Under the pieces are notes generated by a model. The model was not told the DNA's origin, did not search any database, and saw only the letters and a program-made list of their open reading frames with translations. Shown in pieces: positions 1 to 8,053 of a stretch of 64,000 nt of DNA. This DNA is from Bacillus massilinigeriensis (GTDB taxonomy: Bacteria; Bacillota; Bacilli; Bacillales; Cytobacillaceae): assembly GCF_900111815.1 (NCBI RefSeq), contig NZ_LT630004.1:114443-178442 (forward strand), written 5' to 3'. Both the position numbers and the translations under genes were made by a program. Every line of letters starts with the position of its first letter. Position 1 is the stretch's first letter.

Positions 1-2
1 GC

Positions 3-158
3 CGTTTTGGGGAAGAAAAGACAGCATGCTCGAATTGTTCTGTCCATTGCTATAAGCCCGTTTTTCGGGAAAAAATGAAATCGGTCATGCGTTATTCCGG
101 CCCGTGGATGCTGCTGTATCATCCTATTTACTCCATCAAACACTTGCTGAACAAATAA
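3..158 (+). CDS. YgbA_NO-family protein, C-terminal part
   Basis: This is the last 51 codons of a gene that begins before the window. The peptide carries the cysteine cluster CSNCSVHCY followed by MRYSGPWM and a C-terminal HPIYSIKHLL. That is the signature of the nitrous-oxide-stimulated promoter (YgbA_NO) family of small cysteine-rich proteins, whose biochemical role is not established. The frame is open from the first base to a TAA at 156-158, and the other two frames have stops. No terminator is obvious before the PTS gene, 218 bases downstream. The assignment rests on the Cys pattern alone because the N-terminus is missing. Confidence 0.75.
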   Translation, partial: RFGEEKTACSNCSVHCYKPVFREKMKSVMRYSGPWMLLYHPIYSIKHLLNK

Positions 159-376
159 AATGTTTAATATCGGGGACAGCAAATCAAGATATTAGAAGCA
201 TTGTCTGTCTCCCTTAATCACTATAAATATGAAATCGCTTTCCCGCTGCTTTTCAAAATAGTATTGTCCTATTCGTTTTCTTAAGCAAAAATGTCAGCAA
301 GGGGGCCGGATTGTAAAGATTGTGCCAGTGTCGCTGTCCAAAGGGTTAGAAATTAAATGTATGGGGGAATGCCATT

Positions 377-1819
377 ATGATGAAGTTTCTTCAAAACCTT
401 GGCCGATCGCTAATGCTTCCGGTCGCCGTTCTTCCAGCCGCTGCCGTTCTTATGGGAATCGGTTACTGGATCGATCCTTCTGGCTGGGGCGGAGGCAATG
501 CGGCAGCTGCTTTCTTAATCAAGGCCGGCAGTTCCATCATTGACAATATGGGGATGCTTTTCGCACTTGGTGTCGCGCTTGGGATGTCAAAGGAAAAGGA
601 CGGCTCTGCCGCACTGAGCGGACTTCTCGCATTCCTTGTTGTGACAACATTGCTGTCGCCAGCATCTGTTGCGATGCTGCAAGGTGTGGATGTGGAAAGT
701 GTAAATCCTGGTTTTACAAAAATAGAAAACCAATTTATCGGTATTTTATCGGGTATCATTGCTGCTGCGATGTACAATCGTTTCAGCCATGTGAAGTTAC
801 CGGATGCACTGGCGTTCTTCAGCGGAAAGCGGCTCGTTCCGATTATGACATCTGTAGCGATGATGCTCATTTCCGTTGCGTTGTTCTTTATCTGGCCAGC
901 GGTATTCAGCTCGCTTGTATCGTTCGGGGAAGCGATCAGTAAGCTGGGAGCGGTTGGCGCAGGTCTTTACGGTTTCTTCAACCGGCTGTTAATCCCGACA
1001 GGACTCCATCACGCTTTAAACTCTGTTTTCTGGTTTGACGTTGCCGGCATTAACGACATCGGAAACTTCTGGAGCGGAAAAGGGGTAAAAGGAGTTACCG
1101 GAATGTACCAGGCTGGCTTTTTCCCGATCATGATGTTCGGATTGCCTGCTGCTGCGCTAGCGATGTACCATACAGCGAAGGATAAACGGAAGAAGCAGGT
1201 ATACTCTCTTATGCTCGCAGCAGGAATTGCCGCATTTTTCACAGGGGTAACAGAGCCGCTTGAATTCGCCTTCATGTTCGCAGCGCCGCTTCTCTATGTG
1301 GTTCACGCTGTTCTGACAGGGATTTCTCTCTGTATTGCGGCAACCTTCCATTGGACAGCGGGATTCGGCTTCAGCGCTGGCTTTGTTGACTTGTTCTTGA
1401 GCTCAAGGCTTCCGCTTGCAAACGAGCCGTATATGCTGATTGTTCAAGGCCTTGTATTTGCGGTTATTTACTACTTCATATTCCGCTTCTTGATTATCCG
1501 CTTCAATCTTGCGACACCAGGCCGTGAAAAAGAAGAAGAGGGCGCAGTAGAAGAAAACGTGGAAAAGGGCGATAACAAATACGCTGCGATGGCTGCGAAG
1601 ATTTATGACGGCCTCGGCGGTGATGAAAACGTAACAGCAGTCGATTACTGTGCGACAAGGCTTCGCGTCGAAGTGAAAAGTATGGACGGGGTCGATCAGC
1701 AAAAAATCAAGAGTACTGGCGTTCCTGGCATCAATGTCGTCGGAGCGAACAATATCCAAGTCATCATTGGACCACATGTTCAATTTGTGGCGGATGAAGT
1801 GGAAAAACTTCGCAAATAA
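377..1819 (+). CDS. nagP: PTS N-acetylglucosamine-type permease EIICB
   Basis: Membrane permease of the sugar phosphotransferase system that imports an amino sugar, most likely N-acetylglucosamine, and phosphorylates it during entry. The IIC domain fills about residues 1-375 with roughly ten hydrophobic segments and the glucose-family motif GVTEPLEF. The soluble IIB domain (about 400-480) carries the phosphorylated cysteine C425 in DYCATRLR. No IIA domain is present, so phosphate must come from a IIA encoded elsewhere. The 480-residue length and layout match B. subtilis NagP (YflF). ATGs at 377 and 380 are both possible behind GGGGGAAT. It is followed by its own terminator and looks monocistronic. 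Exact sugar specificity is inferred. Confidence 0.88.
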   Translation: MMKFLQNLGRSLMLPVAVLPAAAVLMGIGYWIDPSGWGGGNAAAAFLIKAGSSIIDNMGMLFALGVALGMSKEKDGSAALSGLLAFLVVTTLLSPASVAMLQGVDVESVNPGFTKIENQFIGILSGIIAAAMYNRFSHVKLPDALAFFSGKRLVPIMTSVAMMLISVALFFIWPAVFSSLVSFGEAISKLGAVGAGLYGFFNRLLIPTGLHHALNSVFWFDVAGINDIGNFWSGKGVKGVTGMYQAGFFPIMMFGLPAAALAMYHTAKDKRKKQVYSLMLAAGIAAFFTGVTEPLEFAFMFAAPLLYVVHAVLTGISLCIAATFHWTAGFGFSAGFVDLFLSSRLPLANEPYMLIVQGLVFAVIYYFIFRFLIIRFNLATPGREKEEEGAVEENVEKGDNKYAAMAAKIYDGLGGDENVTAVDYCATRLRVEVKSMDGVDQQKIKSTGVPGINVVGANNIQVIIGPHVQFVADEVEKLRK

Positions 1820-1823
1820 TGGG

Positions 1824-1859
1824 AGGAGCAGCGCAATGTAATCGGTGCTGCTCCTTTTT
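1824..1859 (+). terminator. Terminator after nagP
   Basis: A 9-bp GC-rich stem, AGGAGCAGC paired with GCTGCTCCT, is followed by a T-run just after the PTS stop codon. Confidence 0.85.
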
Positions 1860-1922
1860 ATTGCATAAGAGGAGCTGAGGCACTTTCGTTTATAAAAGTC
1901 ATTCAGAAGGAAGGGTTAATCG

Positions 1923-2630
1923 ATGGATTTAAATACAGTTATGCAGGAGCTTGAGGCTCTCGGCAAGGAGCGGACGAAGAAAATGTACATATCAAACGGC
2001 GCCCGCGAGCCGCTTTTTGGCGTTGCTACAGGCGCAATGAAGCCAATCGCTAAAAAAATCAAGAAAAATCAGCCTTTGGCAGAGGAGCTATACGCAACAG
2101 GAAACTACGATGCCATGTACTTTGCAGGCATTATAGCAGATCCTGAATCTATGGCCGAGACAGATTTTGACCGCTGGATGGATGCAGCTTATTTTTACAT
2201 GCTGTCAGATTATGTGGTGGCTGTTACATTAGCTGAAACTGATATTGCACAGAAAGTTGCAGATAAATGGATTGAAAGCGGGGAAGAGCTGCGAATGTCA
2301 GGGGGCTGGAGCTGCTACTGCTGGCTTTTGGGTAATCGCCCGGACGCTGAATTTTCAAAAGAGAAGCTATCCAAAATGCTGGAAAAAGTAAAAGGCGCCA
2401 TCCATGATTCTCCAGAACGTACGAAATCCGCCATGAATAATTTTGTTACCACGGTTGGTGTATCCTATTTGCCCCTCCATGAAAAGGCGCTAGAGACCGC
2501 AACAACGATAGGGCCTGTAGAAGTGAAGCGCGACAAAAAGAAAAGCAGTTTCCTGCGGGCATCAGAAAATATCCAGAAGGAGGCTGATAGAGGGAGGATT
2601 GGCTTTAAACGGAAATATGTTAGATGTTGA
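1923..2630 (+). CDS. DNA alkylation repair protein, AlkD-like
   Basis: A 235-residue all-helical protein of the DNA alkylation repair (AlkD/AlkC-like HEAT-repeat) superfamily. Known members remove cationic alkylated bases such as 3-methyladenine and 7-methylguanine without flipping the base. Visible family features are the N-terminal KKMYISNG segment, the MYFAGIIADP helix and the SGGWSCYCWLLGN segment mid-protein, near where AlkD proteins carry catalytic aromatic and acidic residues. The length fits the family (about 210-240). ATG 1923 follows AGAAGGAAGG at good spacing. The C-terminus is very basic (KRDKKKSSFLRA), as expected for DNA contact. The exact lesion range cannot be told from sequence. 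Confidence 0.82.
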   Translation: MDLNTVMQELEALGKERTKKMYISNGAREPLFGVATGAMKPIAKKIKKNQPLAEELYATGNYDAMYFAGIIADPESMAETDFDRWMDAAYFYMLSDYVVAVTLAETDIAQKVADKWIESGEELRMSGGWSCYCWLLGNRPDAEFSKEKLSKMLEKVKGAIHDSPERTKSAMNNFVTTVGVSYLPLHEKALETATTIGPVEVKRDKKKSSFLRASENIQKEADRGRIGFKRKYVRC

Positions 2631-2927
2631 GCGATCCGTAGTATGGGCTGTACGGGACAAGGACCCTGTCCATTTGTCCCTGGCCCATGTTATATATTGA
2701 GGAATTTAGGAAACATGTGTGTGTTCATACTGCCAAGAAGAGCGTCTCGCATAGTAAGCAAAGATGGACGTGCAAAAGTTCATATGGCAGTGAGTTTGAA
2801 AAAGAGTTTTAATGGCGGGCAGTTGAGTGTTATTTCTGCACATGGGGCTATATTTCCAGGAATTATGCGTTTCAAAACTGTATAATCAGGAAAATACTCA
2901 AATGAACATGTGTAGGGAGGAAACGCT

Positions 2928-3131
2928 ATGCCATATGATAAACTAAGTGATCTGCCGGATTCTGTCAAAGACAATTTGCCTCATCACGCACAGGAAATCT
3001 TTAAAGAAGCATTCAACTCTGCAAGCGAAGAGTATGATGAGGAAGAGACTGCCTTTAAGGTTGCCTGGAGTGCAGTGAAGAAAAAGTATGAAAAAAATGA
3101 AGATGATAAATGGGTGGAGAAGGAAGGTTAG
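2928..3131 (+). CDS. ChaB family protein
   Basis: A 67-residue acidic/basic protein of the ChaB family. It shows the hallmark start YDKLSDLPDSVKDNLP, the helix HAQEIFKEAFNSA, and the C-terminal AFKVAWSAVKKKY. E. coli ChaB lies with the cation antiporter ChaA and has been called a regulator of it. In Bacillus the family occurs as small stand-alone proteins of unknown job. No transporter lies beside it here. A strong GGGAGGAAA precedes the ATG at good spacing, so the start is secure. A terminator follows about 70 bases after the stop. Confidence 0.85.
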   Translation: MPYDKLSDLPDSVKDNLPHHAQEIFKEAFNSASEEYDEEETAFKVAWSAVKKKYEKNEDDKWVEKEG

Positions 3132-3202
3132 CCAGGAGTTTTATTGAGTTGTAAGAAAAGTTATCCCAGCCAGGGCGCCGCTGAAATATCTAAAATGATA
3201 AG

Positions 3203-3249
3203 AGGCAGTTGAAAGTTCATTCATTTGGACTCTTAACTGCCTTTTTCCT
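3203..3249 (+). terminator. Terminator after chaB-like gene
   Basis: AGGCAGTT pairs with AACTGCCT and is followed by TTTTTCC. The rest of the roughly 310-base gap (3132-3441) holds no other feature I can support. Confidence 0.8.
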
Positions 3250-3441
3250 TGTCTTCTTCCTTGTTTTTTCGGTTTCTATAATATTTGTTGGGGTTCTTAC
3301 ACAATTTGAACATAAAAAATGCACGTAACCATCCAATCTTTTATTCTTGAGTTGCTGAAAAATAAGTATGAATGAGAGGTACGTGCATAATTTTAGCTAG
3401 TTTTAAAGAAGTACTTATTGCTTTTAAAGGGGGAGAAAAAT

Positions 3442-3873
3442 TTGAATGAAGCGTCGAAAGTATATTGGGATAGATATTGGGATTCTCAAAGTAAAGAGAA
3501 ACCCAAAAAAGTAGATGCATGGCAATTCGGAGCAAGTCCAGATTATTTGGATCAATTAGTTATAGATGGAGTAAAAACAGCTACTTGTTCAGGACCGATT
3601 TTTTATGGAATGGAAAACGAGCCAATGCCTTCCGTTGGAGATTACAGCATTATTTTGAATAGTAAAGATGAGCCTTTGGCGATTATTAAAACAGTAGATG
3701 TGCAGATCATGCCATTGAATAAAGTTCCAGAGGAGTTCGCTATTGCAGAAGGTGAAGGAGATATAACTTACCAATACTGGAGAGAAACCCATGAAAAGTT
3801 CTTTTCTGAAGAATTAAGTGCTGTCGGACTTGAATATTCGGAAGAAATGATGCTCGTTTTTATAACGATTTAA
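3442..3873 (+). CDS. ASCH domain protein
   Basis: A 143-residue ASCH-fold protein. The family is related to PUA-like RNA-binding folds, and some members are small-molecule amidohydrolases. Visible family features are the N-terminal YWDRYW, DAWQFGASPDYLDQL, the core VKTATCSG and VGDYSIILN, and a C-terminal FSEEMMLVFITI-like strand (here YSEEMMLVFITI). TTG at 3442 is preferred because GGGGGAG lies just upstream, whereas an earlier in-frame codon at 3418 has no ribosome site. The gene is more AT-rich than its neighbours, which hints at later acquisition. The substrate is unknown. Confidence 0.82.
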   Translation: MNEASKVYWDRYWDSQSKEKPKKVDAWQFGASPDYLDQLVIDGVKTATCSGPIFYGMENEPMPSVGDYSIILNSKDEPLAIIKTVDVQIMPLNKVPEEFAIAEGEGDITYQYWRETHEKFFSEELSAVGLEYSEEMMLVFITI

Positions 3874-3896
3874 ATTGGTGAATGTAAGAAATAAGT

Positions 3897-3928
3897 AAAA
3901 AACGCTTGGAATTATTCCGAGCGTTTTT
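3897..3928. terminator. Terminator after ASCH gene
   Basis: A hairpin of AACGCTTGGAAT with ATTCCGAGCGTT is flanked by A- and T-runs, so it could act in both directions, including for the convergent proC. Confidence 0.8.
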
Positions 3929-4013
3929 GAATGCGATATAGTTGCTGCTTAAACGTATGAATATGGTTCGTCTTATAATTAAAATGGACCACCAATCACC
4001 GATGTATATTACC

Positions 4014-4820
4014 CTACTCGTCCATCTTTTTCGCTTTGCTGATTGCTGCCCCGAGTCCCTTGATGACGGCTGAGCGGAAGCCGTTTTCCTCGAGTGCTGC
4101 CACTGCTTTGATTGTTGACCCGCCGGGAGAGCAGACATGGTCCTTGAGTTCTCCAGGATGCATGCCTGTCTCCAGCACCATTTTTGCCGCTCCGAGAAGC
4201 GCCTGCGATGCCAGCATATATGCCTGTTTGCGAGGAAGGCCATGGAGGACGGCGCCGTCGGCAAGCGCCTCGATAAAGAGGAATGCGTAGGCAGGCGACG
4301 AACCGCTTACTCCGCTGACTGCATCTATCATGCTTTCTTCCACAAGTTCTGTACGGCCGAATGCTTCGAAAAGACTTATCAGCTCGTCTTTTTCCTTCTC
4401 CGTGATTTCGCTGTTAACGCTGAATGCTGTCATACCTTCTCCAACCAGAATGGGAGTGTTAGGCATCGCCCTCACAAGTTTGACTTTCCGACCGAACCGG
4501 AGTTCATTTCGAGCAATTGTCTGTCCGCCTGCAATCATGATGATGATGGAATCTTCCTTAATAATGTCTTTGATTTCCTCTATTACTGTCTCATACACCT
4601 CTGGTTTGACAGACAGGAACAGAAAGTCACTCTGTTGTGCAACCATTTTATTATCTTGTGTTATTTCAATTTTGAAAGCTTGTTGCATTTTTTCCAGGTT
4701 CTCACGCGTTCGGTTCGATGCGATAATTTCGTTTCCGCTTGCAAATCTTGAACGGACGATACCGCCAATCATCGCCATTGCCATGTTGCCGCATCCGATA
4801 AAGCCGATTTTTCGTGTCAT
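4014..4820 (-). CDS. proC: Pyrroline-5-carboxylate reductase
   Basis: Catalyses the last step of proline synthesis: NAD(P)H-dependent reduction of delta-1-pyrroline-5-carboxylate to proline, in the cytoplasm. The N-terminal Rossmann motif GFIGCGNMA (residues 6-14) and the NAD-domain segment VRAMPNTP are plain. The C-terminal dimerisation helices carry SGSSPAYAF and the signature CSPGGSTI. The 268-residue length is normal. The ATG follows AAAGGATG at usual spacing. Bacillus has several paralogues (proG, proH, proI); context here, alone and convergent with the ASCH gene, does not say which role this copy has. Confidence 0.93.
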   Translation of the reverse strand: MTRKIGFIGCGNMAMAMIGGIVRSRFASGNEIIASNRTRENLEKMQQAFKIEITQDNKMVAQQSDFLFLSVKPEVYETVIEEIKDIIKEDSIIIMIAGGQTIARNELRFGRKVKLVRAMPNTPILVGEGMTAFSVNSEITEKEKDELISLFEAFGRTELVEESMIDAVSGVSGSSPAYAFLFIEALADGAVLHGLPRKQAYMLASQALLGAAKMVLETGMHPGELKDHVCSPGGSTIKAVAALEENGFRSAVIKGLGAAISKAKKMDE

Positions 4821-4952
4821 GGAAAGACATCCTTTCTATGTACAAAAGTAACTCTTGCCGCGATTATAACATGCATCCAGCTTTTGACGGCTGAAAAAAA
4901 TGCTTATTCTATTAAAAGAATCGTGAAAGTGTAGTAAAATATAGGCTGATGG

Positions 4953-5366
4953 ATGACAAAGGAGTGGAACACTATTATAAATTTAGCGAAAATCGTTTAT
5001 GTCTCCCTCGGTTTTCTTTTTATGGGGCTCGGAATTGTTGGGATTGTCGTCCCGCTGCTTCCGACAACACCGCTGTTACTGTTGGCATCGTTCTTTTTTG
5101 CTAAGGGGTCGAAGCGGTTTGAAATATGGTTTAAAGGAACTGGTGTATATAAAAAGTATTTGGAAAGCTTTGTGAGGGATAGGGCGATGACGCGTCGCCA
5201 GAAGATTACAATCTCCCTGATTTCCGATACGATGATGGCTATTCCTTTTATTATGAACGATAATTTAATGTTGAGGCTCACATTGCTTCTCATCGTTGCC
5301 TACAAATATTATTATTTCATTACGAAAATTAGAACGATAACGCCAAATCTAAAACCGCAGCCGTAA
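4953..5366 (+). CDS. DUF454 (YbaN-like) membrane protein
   Basis: A 137-residue small inner-membrane protein of the DUF454/YbaN family, function unknown. The family core GFLFMGLGIVGIVVPLLPTTP is followed by a second hydrophobic patch ASFFFAKGS, the RDRAMTRRQK basic loop, and two C-terminal transmembrane segments. ATG 4953 has only a weak ribosome site. The one strong AAAGGAG (4958-4964) lies inside the reading frame and points at an ATT codon at 4974, so the true start may be non-canonical. A terminator follows directly. Upstream is the proC promoter region, in divergent orientation. Confidence 0.8.
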   Translation: MTKEWNTIINLAKIVYVSLGFLFMGLGIVGIVVPLLPTTPLLLLASFFFAKGSKRFEIWFKGTGVYKKYLESFVRDRAMTRRQKITISLISDTMMAIPFIMNDNLMLRLTLLLIVAYKYYYFITKIRTITPNLKPQP

Positions 5367-5384
5367 CATGGCTGTGGTTTTTTA
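5350..5384 (+). terminator. Terminator after DUF454 gene
   Basis: AAAACCGCAGCC pairs with GGCTGTGGTTTT and runs into Ts. The stem overlaps the last codons of the gene. Confidence 0.85.
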
Positions 5385-5400
5385 ACGAAATAAAGTGTTA

Positions 5401-5422
5401 AAGCGTGCCTGACCCCCGGCGC
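5401..5422 (+). repeat. REP-like GC-rich repeat, single copy
   Basis: One copy of the dispersed element with core GTGCCTGACCCCCGG seen at many intergenic sites in this window, placed just after a terminator. Confidence 0.85.
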
Positions 5423-5446
5423 TGTACAGTGTTAAAGAGAGGATGG

Positions 5447-5552
5447 GTAACCGATTACACGTTCAATTTTCTCATGCTGGATGCTGTTCCAATTATGATA
5501 TCTACGGTAATTCCCCATTTATCTCCGGTAAACCACAAAACATCTGCAGTAG
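5447..5552. repeat. Degenerate 21-bp-phased array (TATCTACGGTAA type)
   Basis: Motifs TATCTACGG (5499), TATCTCCGG (5520) and CATCTGCAG (5541) are spaced exactly 21 bp apart. They are preceded by a segment resembling the lead-in found in the 22-kb block (GTAACCGATTACAC here, GTAACCGGTTACAC there). This is a decayed member of the repeat family at 22.0-22.8 kb and 41.5-41.7 kb. Confidence 0.65.
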
Positions 5553-5697
5553 ATTCCATGTAGTCCTATATTAGCTTTAATCTGTAAACCAAAAACAGCT
5601 CACCAACCATTTCTTTTAGAAAGCATAACATCACTTGAACGAAGCGAATTTTGGAGAATTAATCAGATTAATGTCACTTCTCGCTGCGGTGGCTTAT

Positions 5698-5863
5698 AAA
5701 GAACAAAAAATTCTTTTTAAAGAACGAAATAGAGAGAAAACAGAAGTAAACAGGAGCATTTTCACAATAAGTATTCTTTATATAGAAAATATGCCTGATT
5801 TGCCCGTTTTCAAAAAAGAACAATACGTACTATAATCACGTTGTAGGGTTCGTTTTAAAGAAC
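5698..5863 (+). promoter_or_regulatory. tasA promoter with four SinR-type boxes
   Basis: AAAGAAC, the reverse complement of the SinR consensus GTTCTYT, occurs at 5698-5704, 5719-5725, 5815-5821 and 5857-5863. The first two are 21 bp apart and the last two 42 bp apart, so each pair lies on one helical face. A SigA-like promoter, TTTTCA (5807-5812), 18-bp spacer, TATAAT (5831-5836), contains the third box in its spacer and has the fourth just downstream. That is a layout expected for repression. In B. subtilis SinR directly represses the tapA operon; a SinR protein is encoded at 58.3 kb of this window. Confidence 0.72.
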
Positions 5864-5903
5864 GAGTCTGAAAAACTGACCAGGGAAAGAGGAGGAAACG
5901 AAT

Positions 5904-6500
5904 ATGAGTCTTAAAAAGAAATTGGGCATGGGAGCTGCATCAGCTGCGCTAGGTCTTACATTAATTGGTGGAGGTACATACGCATTCTTCAGCGACAGCG
6001 TGGAAACAAGCGCGAACTTCCAAGCGGGTACACTCGACTTGAACGCGAATCCAACAACGATTATTGATGTGAAAGACATCAAGCCTGGCGATACAATGAC
6101 ACGTTCGTTCGAGCTTGTTAACGGAGGCAGCCTCGACATTGCAGAAATCCTATTGAAAACAGACTATACTGTAACGGATGCAAAAGGTGACAATACCGTC
6201 GAAGACTTCGGCGAGCACATTAAAGTAAACTTCCTCTATAACTGGGACAAAACTGAAGGGGTTATCTGGTCTACAACGCTTGCAGACTTGAAGAATATGA
6301 CTCCCGATGCATTAAAAAATGAAATCTTCATTCCTTGGTTGGATGAGAAGGGTGGAAACCTTGAAGCAGGTACTTCTGACGAGTTATTCGTTCAATATGA
6401 GTTCGTTGAAAACGACCAAGATCAAAACGTCTTCCAAGGGGACAAGCTTGAGCTAAAGTGGACTTTCGAAGGCAAGCAAGGCGCTGGCGAAGAGAAGTAA
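5904..6500 (+). CDS. tasA: TasA/CalY-family biofilm fibre protein
   Basis: Secreted matrix protein of the TasA/camelysin (M73) family, the main subunit of protein fibres in Bacillus biofilms. The signal region (residues 1-30) has a KKK start, a hydrophobic core and a TYAFFSD end, the SipW-type cleavage context. The mature part shows the family pattern FQAGTLDLN, then DIKPGD, FELVNGGSLDIAEILLKT and a C-terminal LELKWTFEG strand. It is 198 residues, shorter than B. subtilis TasA (261). AGGAGGAAA precedes the ATG. It is the first gene of a locus with tapA and sipW, the reverse of the B. subtilis order, and sits behind SinR boxes. It could equally be named calY. Confidence 0.85.
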   Translation: MSLKKKLGMGAASAALGLTLIGGGTYAFFSDSVETSANFQAGTLDLNANPTTIIDVKDIKPGDTMTRSFELVNGGSLDIAEILLKTDYTVTDAKGDNTVEDFGEHIKVNFLYNWDKTEGVIWSTTLADLKNMTPDALKNEIFIPWLDEKGGNLEAGTSDELFVQYEFVENDQDQNVFQGDKLELKWTFEGKQGAGEEK

Positions 6501-6515
6501 TAGACAACAACAGCG

Positions 6516-6546
6516 GGAGGGCGGAGTTTTGCCGCCCTCTTTCTTC
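6516..6546 (+). terminator. Partial terminator between tasA and tapA
   Basis: GAGGGCGG pairs with CCGCCCTC and is followed by TTTCTT. It probably ends most transcripts after tasA, leaving less message for tapA-sipW, which fits a major-subunit / minor-accessory ratio. Confidence 0.7.
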
Positions 6547-6637
6547 CATGAATGATGTTCTTCACGTTTTATAAAAAAGGTTTATAACAGGTGAAGAGGA
6601 TTATTCCTTCTTATACCATGCCAAGGAGATGAGGGGT

Positions 6638-7441
6638 GTGCGTCAAGCTCAGGACGGTAGGATCAAGAAATTTGGCAGAAAAAATCAGCCGGTGAAAATT
6701 GCAGCCCGGCTCCTCGGAATCGGCTATGGGCTATTTTTTACGCTTGTTTTGCTATCAGGCAACACGCTAGCCTTTTTCCATGATGCTTCGGAAGTGTCAG
6801 GCAGCATTACGGCAGGCACATGGCAGGAGGAGTGGGACAAGAGTTCGCTAAAGTTTATCAACGGATCACACGAGCAAACGGTGAACAGCTGCCCGCCTGC
6901 AGAAATAGCGGTTGAGGTGAACAACGGCGGCAGTGATATGAAGGGCCAGACAGAATACGAGGTGTACTTTGCGCCAAGCGGGAATCCGAAAAAAGGAACA
7001 AAAGTGGGAGAAGGGAAAATTGAACCGATTCTCTCAGGGAAGACTGCTTTGCTGAAGTTCCAGGCAACGAAGGCAGGCAATTATAAATTTAAAGCGTATC
7101 AGCGCCCAGGTCATGCTAATAAGTACGAATCAAGAGGAGAGCTTTGGAGCGAAACCGTAACGGTTAAGTGTCAGAAAATTGCTCCTCTGAAGGAAGAGAA
7201 GCAACAGCCTGAGGCGGAGAATCCGACATCTCCACAACCTGCACAAGAAACGAAACCGGAACAAGGTGCAACTCGTGACGGCGAGCAACAACAGCCTGAA
7301 AAAGGTTCAGAACCGCCAAGTGTCGAGCAGCCTGTAAAAGAAGCGCAGCCTCCGGCAGGGCAGGAGCCTGAAACAACCAAAAGCCAGCAAATAACATGGA
7401 GCACAAAAGAAGAAGCTCGGGCAGCAGAGAAAGGGAGGTAA
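6638..7441 (+). CDS. tapA: TapA-like fibre anchoring/assembly protein
   Basis: Matches the TapA (YqxM) family, the minor protein that helps TasA fibres assemble and attach to the cell in B. subtilis. It has a basic N-terminus, one hydrophobic segment ending LAFFHD, and a beta-rich domain with two cysteines, in NSCPPAE and TVKCQK. The GNYKFKAYQRPGH segment is close to the TapA GIYAFKVYKPAGY region. The last 80 residues are a Pro/Glu/Gln-rich low-complexity tail (PEAENP, KPEQGA, EQQQPEKG), also typical. GTG 6638 lies 9 bases after AAGGAG; the ATG at 6629 touches that site and is too close. Followed by sipW after 6 bases. Confidence 0.8.
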   Translation: MRQAQDGRIKKFGRKNQPVKIAARLLGIGYGLFFTLVLLSGNTLAFFHDASEVSGSITAGTWQEEWDKSSLKFINGSHEQTVNSCPPAEIAVEVNNGGSDMKGQTEYEVYFAPSGNPKKGTKVGEGKIEPILSGKTALLKFQATKAGNYKFKAYQRPGHANKYESRGELWSETVTVKCQKIAPLKEEKQQPEAENPTSPQPAQETKPEQGATRDGEQQQPEKGSEPPSVEQPVKEAQPPAGQEPETTKSQQITWSTKEEARAAEKGR

Positions 7442-7447
7442 AGTGAT

Positions 7448-8023
7448 ATGAATTTTAAAACGGTGGGAAAAGTGTTGAACCATCTTGTCACAGTCGTTTT
7501 GTTTGCCATCATGGCGGTGCTGATCTTTGTCGTTGTTTCCACTAAGCTGTCAGGCGGGGAGCCGCAGATTTTTGGATACCAGATAAAGAGCGTTCTTTCC
7601 GGTTCGATGGAGCCGGGAGTCAAGACAGGTTCAGTGATTGCTGTGAAGCCAGGTGGAGATATGAAGAGGTTTAAAAAAGGCGATGTGATCACTTTCAGGG
7701 CGGAAGGCAACAAACTCATCACCCACAGAATTACGAAGGTAGTGGAAAGCGGCGGAGAGATCATGTATCGCACGAAAGGTGATAACAATAAAAAGGAAGA
7801 CAGCGAACTAGTCCTTTCGAGCAATGTAGTGGCTGAGTATACAGGACACACCCTCCCTTACGCAGGATACTTCATTGATTATGCCAAATCGAAAAATGGC
7901 AGCGCCCTGCTGCTTATTCTTCCAGGCGTCCTGCTCCTTTGCTATTCTTTTTTCACTATCTGGCAGGCAGTTTCTCAGCTGGAAAAAAAGCATGCTGCAA
8001 GCGGTGTGGAAAAAACGGTTTAA
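7448..8023 (+). CDS. sipW: ER-type signal peptidase I SipW
   Basis: Membrane signal peptidase that processes TasA and TapA. The catalytic serine is S53 in the box SGSMEPG, and histidine H93 in ITHRIT takes the place of the lysine used by ordinary bacterial signal peptidases. That marks the eukaryote/archaeal-like (ER) class to which SipW belongs. The domain order is N-terminal membrane segment (about 15-33), catalytic domain with KGDVITF and RTKGDNN motifs, and C-terminal membrane segment (about 150-172). The 191-residue length is normal. It sits 6 bases behind tapA and ahead of a second TasA-like gene, so all three secreted proteins are probable substrates. Confidence 0.93.
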   Translation: MNFKTVGKVLNHLVTVVLFAIMAVLIFVVVSTKLSGGEPQIFGYQIKSVLSGSMEPGVKTGSVIAVKPGGDMKRFKKGDVITFRAEGNKLITHRITKVVESGGEIMYRTKGDNNKKEDSELVLSSNVVAEYTGHTLPYAGYFIDYAKSKNGSALLLILPGVLLLCYSFFTIWQAVSQLEKKHAASGVEKTV

Positions 8024-8053
8024 CATGCTGTAAATAGACGGAGGGGGATTGGG

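Noticed and set aside
2643..2885. 80-codon open frame between AlkD-like and ChaB genes
   Set aside because: No ribosome site, odd composition, and it begins in a hairpin-forming GGGACAA...TTGTCCC stretch. The ribosome site before 2928 belongs to ChaB.
5635..5835. 66-codon open frame upstream of tasA
   Set aside because: It covers the SinR-type boxes and the tasA promoter and lacks a ribosome site. The sequence is better explained as regulatory DNA.
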